From: Lewinellaceae bacterium | Lineage (GTDB): Bacteria > Bacteroidota > Bacteroidia > Chitinophagales > Saprospiraceae | DNA length: 64,000 nucleotides | Direction of reading: 5' to 3' | NCBI GenBank assembly: GCA_020636435.1 | Contig: JACJXX010000002.1 | Location: 1,116,001-1,180,000, forward strand | Part shown: positions 54,402 to 62,565 of the stretch, piece by piece | How positions within the stretch are numbered: the first letter of the stretch is position 1 | Layout: each line of letters starts with the position of its first letter | Translations under genes and position numbers: made by a program | Notes under the pieces: model-generated | The model's database searches: none | Told to the model about the DNA's origin: nothing | What the model saw: the letters and a program-made list of their open reading frames with translations, nothing else

Positions 54402-55748
54402 ATGAATAAAACCATAGTCCTTTTCATTATTATCATCTCCTGGCTTACCCCCGGGCTAAGCCAGAGCAGCCAGCAGAAGAACCAGGACACCCTGCCAACC
54501 GGGCAGGTGCAGGTAGAAACCCCGGCAGCGGATGCCGATAAAGGCGACAACGTGGCCGCCTGGCAGGCGGTGCGCACTTTCTACGAATACACGGGCTTTG
54601 CCAACGTGAAGCTGGGCAATATCGTGATGATCCTGGTCGGCCTGTTTTTTATTTTCCTGGCCATCCAGTATCACTATGAGCCCTTATTGCTGATCCCCAT
54701 CGGCCTCGGCATCCTGCTGGGCAACGTACCTTTTAAACTGGACGCCAACCTGCAGATCGGCATCTACGAACCGGGCAGCGTGCTCAATTACCTCTACTTC
54801 GGGGTTATCAAGGGCATCTATCCGCCACTCATCTTCCTGGGTATCGGCGCGATGACGGACTTCTCTTCCCTCATCTCCAACCCGAGGCTGATGCTGCTGG
54901 GCGCCGCGGCCCAGATCGGAATCTTCGCCACCTTCATCGGGGCGCTGATGCTGGGCTTCTACCCCGCTGAGGCCGGCGCCATTGGCATCATCGGCGGCGC
55001 GGACGGCCCGACGGCCATCTTCCTTTCCTCCAAGCTCGCCAATGGCGTGAACATCATTGACTACACGGCCAGCGGAGCGCCCATTTATGTACAGAACCTC
55101 ATCGGACCCATCGCCATTGCCGCCTATTCGTACATGGCCCTGGTGCCGGTGCTGCAGCCGCCCATCATGCGCCTGCTCACCAGCCGAAAGGAAAGGCTCA
55201 TCCGCATGAAGCCGCCGCGGGCCGTAGGGAAAACGGAGAAAATCCTCTTCCCCATCATCGGCCTGCTGCTCACTACCTTCATCTCTCCCAGTGCCCTGCC
55301 GCTGCTGGGCATGCTGTTCTTCGGCAACCTGCTGAAGGAATCGGGCGTCACCAAGCGCCTGGCCGAAACGGCCCGCACTTCCCTGATCGACATCGTGACC
55401 ATCCTGCTGGGCCTTACCGTCGGCGCCTCCACCCAGGCGGATGTTTTCCTGACGCCGCAGTCCATCCTGATCTTCGTGCTGGGCGCCCTGTCCTTCATGG
55501 TGGCCACCGCCGGCGGCGTCTTGTTCGCCAAAGTGATGAACATCTTCCTCAATGAAAAGAATAAAATCAACCCCTTAATCGGGGCGGCCGGCGTGTCGGC
55601 CGTGCCCGACAGCGCCCGGGTAGTGCAGATGGAGGGCCTCAAAGAGGACCCCAACAACCACCTGCTGATGCACGCCATGGCACCCAATGTGGCGGGGGTG
55701 ATCGGCTCGGCGGTGGCGGCGGGGATTTTGTTGAGCTTTTTGGGGTGA
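54402..55748 (+). CDS. mmdB: Na+-translocating decarboxylase beta subunit
   Basis: 448 residues. An exported-looking N-terminal extension (LFIIIISWLTPGLSQ, then a polar linker) is typical of Bacteroidota members. The membrane core has PPLIFLGIGAMTDFSSLISN, GAIGIIGGADGPTAIFLSSK with the conserved Na+-site aspartate, and AAGVSAVPDSARVVQ near the end. It couples decarboxylation of carboxybiotin to Na+ export. It completes the operon mce-mmdA-oadG-mmdC-mmdB. Confidence 0.94.
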   Translation: MNKTIVLFIIIISWLTPGLSQSSQQKNQDTLPTGQVQVETPAADADKGDNVAAWQAVRTFYEYTGFANVKLGNIVMILVGLFFIFLAIQYHYEPLLLIPIGLGILLGNVPFKLDANLQIGIYEPGSVLNYLYFGVIKGIYPPLIFLGIGAMTDFSSLISNPRLMLLGAAAQIGIFATFIGALMLGFYPAEAGAIGIIGGADGPTAIFLSSKLANGVNIIDYTASGAPIYVQNLIGPIAIAAYSYMALVPVLQPPIMRLLTSRKERLIRMKPPRAVGKTEKILFPIIGLLLTTFISPSALPLLGMLFFGNLLKESGVTKRLAETARTSLIDIVTILLGLTVGASTQADVFLTPQSILIFVLGALSFMVATAGGVLFAKVMNIFLNEKNKINPLIGAAGVSAVPDSARVVQMEGLKEDPNNHLLMHAMAPNVAGVIGSAVAAGILLSFLG

Positions 55749-55902
55749 GGGATGGAATGGCTTAATTGTTATATGGCTGAATGGTTAGGCTGGACGTGCC
55801 CGCCTGAGGTACGAGCCTTTTAGCAAAGCTGTTTGGCAGCCCGAACTGGCAAATCTGCTCAATTGTTCTTATCTTGAACGATCAAGAAAAGAAAGCATAT
55901 CT

Positions 55903-56538
55903 ATGGACGCAGCAGCTGTAAAATCGGAATACGAACTGGAAAGAGACAAGCCTGTGCCCAGTAAAAACCACGCCATTGTTCAGGGTAATCTGCATTTTCT
56001 GATACGAAGCGCCTATGGAAAGCGCTACACAGTATTACCTGAGGTAAGTATTATCATTTCTTCCAGGGAAAAAGTGCCCGATATTGCCATCTATCCCTCC
56101 ATGGAATTTACGCCCGGAGAAGACGAAACGAGGCTGGAAAATGCCCCATTGGGGGTGATCGAAATCCTTTCTCCTTCGCAGAGCCTCGCCGAACTGATTG
56201 CCAAATCAGCCGCTTATTTCGAGGGTGGCGTGTTGTCTTACTCACGAGGAAAGAATAAAGTGTTCAATTATGGGGCAGTAATTTTTGTGCCAGGCAAGGC
56301 GCGAAGAATGAGGATAGCCAAAGCTACCTGAGTGATGAGCAACGCCGCATGGCGCAAAAAGTACAAGCCAGAATGGACAGTTTATTCTTTCGTCGTGCCT
56401 TACTGGTTGGTGCTGCCTGATTTGCGTTCCATATACGTCTTCAGCGCGCCGGGGGAATACCAGTCTTTTAACAAGGAGGACAAGCTGGAGGATCCCAGGC
56501 TGGAGGTGGAGGTAGAGTTAGGGGATGTGTTTCGGTAA
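55903..56538 (+). pseudogene. Uma2 family endonuclease gene interrupted by a family 2 element
   Basis: The front part (55903-56241) has VLPEVSIIISSREKVPDIAI and LGVIEILSPSQSLAELIAKS, the PD-(D/E)xK-like Uma2 core. The tail continues after the insertion as YWLVLPDLRSIYVFSAPGEY. Removing 56242-56398 and one CTTAC gives GGVLSYWLVLP, an uninterrupted Uma2 sequence of about 157 residues. The insertion is 162 bp including the duplication, so the frame is kept, but a TGA inside the element ends translation at 56331. The intact gene would encode a short Uma2 protein; these are common in Bacteroidota and cyanobacteria, role unknown. Confidence 0.88.
56242..56398 (+). mobile_element. Family 2 short palindromic element, copy 4
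   Basis: 157 bp flanked by the perfect 5-bp duplication CTTAC (56237-56241, 56399-56403). Ends pair over about 30 bases (CACGAGGAAAGAATAAAGTG against the right end). Core motifs GCCAGGCAAGGCGCGAAGAA, GGATAGCCAAAGCTACC (an internal hairpin) and CAACGCCGCATGGCG. The reconstituted host gene is proof that this exact segment moved. Confidence 0.95.
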
Positions 56539-56550
56539 GAGGAAATAGGT

Positions 56551-57108
56551 TTATTGAAGCCGTTGAAGTTCACCTGCGTCCTTTAGGTGGCCAATCAATT
56601 GTTTGGGGAAATCGAATTCTCTGATTTCGTCTAGAATTGATTTCGTTAGTTTCTTATCCATAACTTCCTTTAATTGAGATTTGCCTCCTAACAAGACTTC
56701 AAGATTTTTTTTTGGTTTTTCTTTAGCAAATTCAAACTCTAAATCCGTCAATTTCTTACCTATTATCCGTTCTATTAGATCCTTTTTCTCAAAAAAAACA
56801 GATTCAATTTCCGGTACCTGCAAAAACAACTTAAATCGGTTGCCTCTTGCCACGATTTTCATATAATCTTCAATAAATTCATTCTTTTCTTGTACTTCAA
56901 ACTCATTAGTCGTATCCGCATCAAGAATTATGAAAATCTGACTGTTAGGTTTTTGAATTAACATTGACCTGGCTTTGGATAAAACAGAAGAAAATCCTCC
57001 AGAAAATATCACCTTAACCTTATCTAATACTTCTCCTGGAAGAATTTTCTTGATCAATTCAGCATCCAGTGCCCCTTCAGTTATTATATATGTGCCATTG
57101 TTTTTCAT
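56551..57108 (-). CDS. TOPRIM-like protein of a two-gene nuclease module
   Basis: 185 residues, AT-rich. The N-terminal pattern TYIITEGALDAELIKKILPG with an early Glu, then VIFSGGFSSVLSKARSML and IFIILDADTTNEFEV (a D-x-D strand) is the order of TOPRIM-like metal sites. The C-terminal half (EIESVFFEKKDLIERIIGKK) resembles the tails of stand-alone TOPRIM proteins in conflict systems. Its ATG overlaps the stop of the upstream nuclease-like gene by 4 bp. A defence function is inferred from the combination. Confidence 0.65.
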   Translation of the reverse strand: MKNNGTYIITEGALDAELIKKILPGEVLDKVKVIFSGGFSSVLSKARSMLIQKPNSQIFIILDADTTNEFEVQEKNEFIEDYMKIVARGNRFKLFLQVPEIESVFFEKKDLIERIIGKKLTDLEFEFAKEKPKKNLEVLLGGKSQLKEVMDKKLTKSILDEIREFDFPKQLIGHLKDAGELQRLQ

Positions 57109-57656
57109 AAGCCTTCGCTTGTAATATTATAGTCTGCTATTCCAAGTTCAATTAGCTTTTTGAATTTTTTAACCAAACCTGCACTCATATTTTTGTTCGT
57201 TAAACACTCTTCGATTTCTTCCCTCTCCCACAAAATAATATTCTGAGGAGAAATAGCGTTAGCCAGAATAATTGCCGGCTCTGTAAAGCCACTATTGCTA
57301 AATATACAACCAATTGTTGAATAAGGCCTCCTAAATAATTGATTTCTTAACTTAGCAATTGGTTCAAAGTTTACCCTTCTTTCTTCGTTATAATCTTTGC
57401 ACTCAACTATAAAAGCCTGATGGTTAAAATATACAACTCCATCAATTTGTTCTACAGTCTCATTAAATAAACTGACCTCAAATGGATATACGACTTCTGA
57501 ACCACTTAGTTCAAAACTTCTCAAGATCAAATATTCAAATGCTTTGCCTGAGCCCCAATCCGGTGTTTCCCTCTCCCCGATATTCTGCCATAAACCATTA
57601 AGTTGTTCCCAATCGAAGCTTGCAATCCTTTGTTTATATTTATCTTCTGTCGGCAC
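57105..57656 (-). CDS. PD-(D/E)xK (Mrr-like) nuclease of a two-gene module
   Basis: 183 residues, AT-rich. The nuclease core is clear: TVEQIDGVVYFNHQAFIVEC then K, giving the D-x(n)-E-x-K pattern, followed by LRNQLFRRPYSTIGCIFSNS as in Mrr-type restriction domains, and IILWEREEIEECL. The upstream part (WGSGKAFEYLILRSFELSG) fits the helix before the core. It is translationally coupled to the TOPRIM-like gene. The pair looks like horizontally acquired DNA. Confidence 0.78.
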   Translation of the reverse strand: MPTEDKYKQRIASFDWEQLNGLWQNIGERETPDWGSGKAFEYLILRSFELSGSEVVYPFEVSLFNETVEQIDGVVYFNHQAFIVECKDYNEERRVNFEPIAKLRNQLFRRPYSTIGCIFSNSGFTEPAIILANAISPQNIILWEREEIEECLTNKNMSAGLVKKFKKLIELGIADYNITSEGL

Positions 57657-57823
57657 TATTCTAATGCTTTTTTCTGAATATGAGTGTAATCTATTCTTAG
57701 CAATTTAAAAAATTCTTACTATGTCATTTCTATGTGACACAAAGTTTTAATGCTTTTCAACTCAGACAGTCCTTCAGGTGAAGGAATTATAATTGGCCAG
57801 GTTTAAGAACCTTATCCAGGCGG

Positions 57824-57948
57824 GCTACCCGTCTAACGTTGGACAATAGCTGCCGGGGTTGTGTACGGTGTACGGGCCCAACGGTGGCGCGGGGTTGTGT
57901 ACGGTGTACGAAGCACCACCTAGCTGTCCAACCTTAGAACGGTAGCCT
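57824..57948. mobile_element. Family 1 short TIR element, copy C (best preserved)
   Basis: 125 bp with GGCTACCCGTCTAACG and the complement of CCTTAGAACGGTAGCC as ends. Perfect 8-bp duplication TCCAGGCG (57816-57823, 57949-57956). Two direct copies of GGTTGTGTACGGTGTACG inside. It was inserted in a hairpin (AGGTTTAAGAACCTTA and its complement after 57966), perhaps a terminator. The rest of 57657-57991 has no gene. Confidence 0.9.
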
Positions 57949-57991
57949 CCAGGCGGGACAAGTGTAAGGTTCTCAAAACCTGTGCTCCGAG

Positions 57992-59251
57992 TCAATTCCT
58001 AACGACCTTATCAATCCTCGAGGCCAGGGCGTTGTGGTCGATGTTGGAGTTCTTTTTCAGGACGTTCGACATCAGGGCCACCATATAGATAGTGCTGTCC
58101 GGATGTTCGACGATGGCTACCGAGTTCATATAGTTTTCCACATTGCCTTTGTATTTGCCGCACTGGTAGCCCTCTTCCGGCCGGCATTTGTAGAGGCTGC
58201 CGGATTTGAAGTAGACGGCAGCATCCGTCAGGGCCGGAGAGGCGGCGTAGCGGATTCGGCGGTCGGTCATGTACATCAATCTTTTGACCTCCAGGCTGGA
58301 TTCGGGGTCTATCAGCCTGCCCCGTTCCATGGCGATCATAAACTTCATCAGGCCCGCCGGAGAGCCGGTGCTTCCGCCCTTGGGAGGAATGATGCCGGAA
58401 GCCCCGCGGGTAAACATTTTGCCCAGCCGCCATTCGTCCTCCGAAATGCCGATCTCCCGCAGAGGATCGTTGACCACCGAAATGGATAAGTCCGCCAGCT
58501 CGCTCTTCGGCGTTGTGCGGAAGTAGGCTTCCGCCTGTTCCTCGGTCAGCTCCGGATAATCCTGGCCAAAGACGCGCATCAGGATGACCTCCCGCCAGAC
58601 GACAGCGGCGGCCCCGTTGTTGCTGACCGAGAGCATGTGGTCAGCCCATTCATAAAGGGAAAACACATCGCTTTCCTGCACCGTCCGTTTGAAGAATTTT
58701 TTCGTCTCCGGGTCGTAAAAAGGGACGGTGTGTTCGTCGTAAACAGCCCAGCGGCCGCCGCGGACGAACTTTTTCTTCAGCAGTTCGTGCCTCAGCGCAA
58801 AAGAATCCGGGTAGAGGTTTTCCAACTCGCAGAACAGCCCCGCCGCCACCGCCAGCTTGCCGACGCTGCCCGGCTGAAAGCCCCGGTCGGGCTGCCGCTG
58901 CGCATAACGAACCGGCTTGCCTTCCGAAATATCGAGCAAGGTAACCGAATAGCTTTCGTGCAGGCTGGGAAACAAGCCGTTGAGCGCCTTTTGCAGCCCG
59001 GGGTCCGGCTCTGGGAGCGAATCCAACCCATCGCCCCGGCTGCCCAGCAGGTGGAGGTGGATATCCTCAATGGATTTCTGCGCGCCGGGGATGGGCTTGG
59101 TGTCTTTGATCTCCTCCGCCAGCACCAACTGAAGCCGCAGCAGGCGGCGGATACCCGAATATTCGTACCCGTCGATCGGATAGGGCGTCAACGGAAGAGG
59201 AAGGCAGGAGAACAGGGCCAGGGCGACGAAGGAAATAATGGAGGCTTTCAT
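57992..59251 (-). CDS. Serine hydrolase, class A beta-lactamase-like
   Basis: 419 residues. The N-terminal export or lipoprotein signal is ISFVALALFSC. Active-site elements in order: S-x-x-K in GFQPGSVGKLAVAAGLF, S-x-N in MLSVSNNGAAAVVW, and K-S-G in AAVYFKSGSLYKC. These define the penicillin-recognising fold. Family members include beta-lactamases and peptidoglycan endopeptidases; the long N-terminal part argues against a typical resistance enzyme. It starts 5 bases after the upstream PEP-synthase-like gene, so the two are co-transcribed. Confidence 0.85.
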   Translation of the reverse strand: MKASIISFVALALFSCLPLPLTPYPIDGYEYSGIRRLLRLQLVLAEEIKDTKPIPGAQKSIEDIHLHLLGSRGDGLDSLPEPDPGLQKALNGLFPSLHESYSVTLLDISEGKPVRYAQRQPDRGFQPGSVGKLAVAAGLFCELENLYPDSFALRHELLKKKFVRGGRWAVYDEHTVPFYDPETKKFFKRTVQESDVFSLYEWADHMLSVSNNGAAAVVWREVILMRVFGQDYPELTEEQAEAYFRTTPKSELADLSISVVNDPLREIGISEDEWRLGKMFTRGASGIIPPKGGSTGSPAGLMKFMIAMERGRLIDPESSLEVKRLMYMTDRRIRYAASPALTDAAVYFKSGSLYKCRPEEGYQCGKYKGNVENYMNSVAIVEHPDSTIYMVALMSNVLKKNSNIDHNALASRIDKVVRN

Positions 59252-59256
59252 ACAGT

Positions 59257-62172
59257 TTAACCTTTTATGGATGCAGATAATGAAACCATTTTGTCTTCCG
59301 GTATCTGTGGGGTGATCGAGTCCAGGTAGGCGGAAGAGGCCGCCCGTTTGTTCTCCACGAAGGGGCGCACCTGGAAGAGCCAGATTTTATTGTCTTTGAA
59401 TCCCAGTTCGACGTCGAACGGGCCGTCGGTTTCGATGCCGGGGGCGGTGGGCAGCACTTTCCGCACTTCAGCCGCCAGGCCGCGCAGCGCCTTCAGGTTG
59501 GAGGAGCTGAGGATGGGCGCCTCAAAGGTAGCCACCTCCCGCCGGGTGCCGCCGCTGTCCGGCAGCCGGTTGAAGAAGGGTTCGCGGGCCGGCGCCAGTA
59601 GCTGGTTCTCGCCATCGCTGTGGAGGAGGTAGGATTCGGCGGCCTGGCCGTCCACCGCCCCGCCGGCGCCCCGGCTGAAGGCTATGGTAACGTCATCGTC
59701 GCCTCCGGTAGTCACGCCCTTGGTGATCATTACTCCGGAGTATTCCACATCCACGCTGGGAATAATCAGTATGGAAGGGAAGACGTTTTCCGGGTTGAGC
59801 AGGTAGCGCTGCCGCCATTTGTAGCTGCGCTCGGTGTAGGGCGAGGCCCACACGTCTTTTATGCCCTGAAGGATTTTTTCTGCGTCCACCACATTAAACA
59901 GGGTGAGGTTCAGGCCGGCGCCGGTAAACTCCTTGAGGTCTTCCATGTTGGTGTCGCTGCGCAGGAACACCGGAACAGCGCCCATCTTTTTGCCAAAAGT
60001 ATCCATAAAACACTGCTGCATTTCGGCGACGAATTCCGGTTGGAGCGGGATGTTTTTAATGGCCAGGCGCAGGGTTTCCAGTTCCTGGAGCAGGAAGCTT
60101 TCCACGGCCTCATCCGTAGCCCCCGCTTCGCGCCTGGCCGCCGCCTGGCGGAAAACGCCGTTGAGAAAATCCCAGTAAGAAACATCCCTGCCCGGCATAG
60201 GCTGGTCGAGGTGGCTGCGGAAGATGCCGAACGGAATGACCAGCCCTTCCACCACCTGATCCGGGAACATCTGCTTCAGCTGCCCCAGGTTGGCGGCCTT
60301 GGGCCCGCACAGCTTGCCCGAGTCGGAAGCCTTCACCTGGCGAAGATCGATGATGGACCGTTGCCCCAGCTCGATCTTGTCGGCCGGCACGCTGATGCGG
60401 TTTTCATTCCGGGCGCGAACCGCGAACAGCTGCTTTTCTTCCTCCGTCATCTCGCTCTCTGGTTTCATGATGACCGTCCCCTTTTGCGAGACGGCGTAGA
60501 ATACCTTCCGGCCGGAGAAGGGCCGCAGGCTTTCCAGGTTTTGAGCGGAAAGCACGGCATTGGGAATGCCCAGGTTGCGCGCCAGGAGCTGGACGTGCGA
60601 CACCATATTGCCCTCGGATACCGTGGCGATGCCCGCCACCGGCTTGAGGTCGGACGGCGGCCGGTTGAAGACATAAATCTTGTCTTTATCTACCGAAACG
60701 TCTTCCGGCACTTCATCTACCACTACCAGCTCGCCCAGGGCGTAGCCGGGGTTCAGCCCCCGCAGGTTGCTTTGGTTGGGAATGCCCATGGCCTGGTTGG
60801 ACAGGTTGGCCTGCCGGGCGATGAAATCGCCCAGTTGGCCCACGCTTTGCCCCAGCGGCAGCAGGGCCGAAGAGCGGATGCGGTCGTCGAGAAAGCCGTA
60901 GGCCTGAGGTTCAAAGCCGCTGTAGAGGTTGACCACATCGCCATAAACGGCGCGGACCATGCCCGTGCCCCACTCTACGATCCGGCGGGAGTCTTCCAGG
61001 TACCGGTTCAGCTCTTTCAGGGAAGCCTCCTTGCGGGGAGGCGCCATGATGGCGCCGGCGACCTTCTCCCATTCCCACTTTTCTACAAAGCCGGCGCCGG
61101 CGGCGGCTCTGGACAGGGAGCTTATTTTTTCCAGCATTTCATTGGCAGTTTGGGGCTGCCAGGCGGTGGCTTCCTTAAACAGAATGTCTTCCAGCGCAAT
61201 GGAGATATCGAGCAGGGCCAGGCGCGCCCGGCCGTTATTCCCTTCCTGAAACTGCTCGCGGATGCTCCACAAAGCGGCGGAGGAAGCGGCGGCGCGTTCT
61301 GATGGCAGCCCCAGCTTAGGGTATTCCTGGACAAAAGCGCTGAGCTGGCCTCGCAGGGCGCTCTCTTTAGGCAGCTGTTGAACGTACTTGTTCAGCGATT
61401 GGAGATCGGCCGGCGCGTAGGCCAATTCCATTTCCCGGATCAGGCCGTCCATCTTTTTGAGCAGCTCCGGGCTGAGTTTGCTGCGATGCTGGCTCCGGAA
61501 GCTCCTCACTTTGGGGATATCGGAGGCCTCCGGCTGCCCGTGGATTTTCACGCGGAGGTCCAGAAAAGCCGGATAGGCGTCGGATATCTCTTTGGACAGC
61601 GCCCGGATGAGCTGGGCGCGGTTGTTGTCTCCTTCGTGGGGCACATCTTTGGCGGCCTGGCGGATAAAGAAGAACTGTTGTTCCGCCACCTTATCCTGGG
61701 CCAGCAGCCACTGCAGGAAATCTTTGCCCCAGTTCTCTTCGTCTTCCACCTGAAAGGCGCCCCGGTAGAATTGCGCTTTGCGCAAAATCCATCCATCATC
61801 CACCGCCTGCAGGTACTTGCCTAGTTGGTACTGTTTGATCCGGGAGTTATAATTGGCTGCGTCCCAGAAATCTTCCCGGGCCGTAGTGGAAAGAATCTGC
61901 CCGAGGTAAAGGTGGTATTCCTTGCCCAGGGCGGCCACTTCGTCTTTATAGCGGGCCCGTTGCACCCCACCCGGCTGCGGGCATTTCTCCTTGGGGGGCA
62001 GCACTGAACCGTCTTTGCAGAACCAGCGGATGTCTTTATACGGGCCCCGCAGGTCGGCCTTGTAGGTGGCCACTATTTTTTTCAGCCGCTCGTTATCCAG
62101 CTTTTGGGCAAGCAGGATGGCGGGCAGGGCAAGCAGCAGCAATGACAGGAATATATTTTGTGTCAGCTTCAT
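59257..62172 (-). CDS. Exported PEP-synthase-like protein (swivel plus ATP-grasp domains)
   Basis: 971 residues from ATG 62172, which opens a strong signal peptide (MKLTQNIFLSLLLLALPAIL, LAQ). The N-terminal 430 residues are helical and unrecognised. A PEP-utiliser mobile domain follows with the likely phosphohistidine His526 in VSHVQLLARNLGIP. The C-terminal 350 residues are a PPDK_N/ATP-grasp domain (CGPKAANLGQLKQMFP, VFLRSDTNMEDLKEFTGAGL, FDVELGFKDNKIWLFQVRPF). The PEP/pyruvate-binding barrel is absent and the domain order is the reverse of PEP synthase. An ATP-dependent fold behind an export signal is unusual. Known intracellular relatives include glucan and pyruvate dikinases. Confidence 0.82.
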   Translation of the reverse strand: MKLTQNIFLSLLLLALPAILLAQKLDNERLKKIVATYKADLRGPYKDIRWFCKDGSVLPPKEKCPQPGGVQRARYKDEVAALGKEYHLYLGQILSTTAREDFWDAANYNSRIKQYQLGKYLQAVDDGWILRKAQFYRGAFQVEDEENWGKDFLQWLLAQDKVAEQQFFFIRQAAKDVPHEGDNNRAQLIRALSKEISDAYPAFLDLRVKIHGQPEASDIPKVRSFRSQHRSKLSPELLKKMDGLIREMELAYAPADLQSLNKYVQQLPKESALRGQLSAFVQEYPKLGLPSERAAASSAALWSIREQFQEGNNGRARLALLDISIALEDILFKEATAWQPQTANEMLEKISSLSRAAAGAGFVEKWEWEKVAGAIMAPPRKEASLKELNRYLEDSRRIVEWGTGMVRAVYGDVVNLYSGFEPQAYGFLDDRIRSSALLPLGQSVGQLGDFIARQANLSNQAMGIPNQSNLRGLNPGYALGELVVVDEVPEDVSVDKDKIYVFNRPPSDLKPVAGIATVSEGNMVSHVQLLARNLGIPNAVLSAQNLESLRPFSGRKVFYAVSQKGTVIMKPESEMTEEEKQLFAVRARNENRISVPADKIELGQRSIIDLRQVKASDSGKLCGPKAANLGQLKQMFPDQVVEGLVIPFGIFRSHLDQPMPGRDVSYWDFLNGVFRQAAARREAGATDEAVESFLLQELETLRLAIKNIPLQPEFVAEMQQCFMDTFGKKMGAVPVFLRSDTNMEDLKEFTGAGLNLTLFNVVDAEKILQGIKDVWASPYTERSYKWRQRYLLNPENVFPSILIIPSVDVEYSGVMITKGVTTGGDDDVTIAFSRGAGGAVDGQAAESYLLHSDGENQLLAPAREPFFNRLPDSGGTRREVATFEAPILSSSNLKALRGLAAEVRKVLPTAPGIETDGPFDVELGFKDNKIWLFQVRPFVENKRAASSAYLDSITPQIPEDKMVSLSASIKG

Positions 62173-62389
62173 ATCAATCGTTTTTTTGGAATAGGGACTA
62201 TTCGATGGGGCAGGCGTCACATTTTTTGGAGGCCTGAGAGGTAAATTAGCAATTTTTTGCCAAAATGCGAGGGAGGAGGTGCGAATTGGGGTTGATCAGG
62301 CGATCGGCCGGCCGGCCAATCAACTTATCAACATAACCTGGCGAAGCCAGAACCGCGAAACCGAAAAACCGCGAAACCGCGAAACCGAA

Positions 62390-62457
62390 AAATGTAAAAG
62401 GAGGCTCGGCTGGGGCGGCTCTTGTAGGACTGCCTAAGTAGAGCCACTTTTACATTT
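62390..62457. repeat. Long hairpin between two gene groups
   Basis: AAATGTAAAAGGAGGCTC pairs with AGAGCCACTTTTACATTT. It lies between the start of the PEP-synthase-like gene and the end of the mscS-type gene, both on the minus strand, so it may terminate the mscS transcript. Near 62340-62390 is a short simple repeat (ACCGCGAAACCGAAAAACCG). Nothing else is seen in 62173-62565. Confidence 0.55.
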
Positions 62458-62565
62458 GAAATTTAGAGTTTTGCATTTTGCGGTTTCAAAGCCCGTGGAT
62501 AATAGGTTCCAGCCATCTCACAAAAAATTCCTGCCACTTTTTGGCAGAAAATAATGATTAACGGA

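Noticed and set aside
59620..61302. 560-codon plus-strand frame
   Set aside because: It is antisense to the PEP-synthase-like gene with clear domains.
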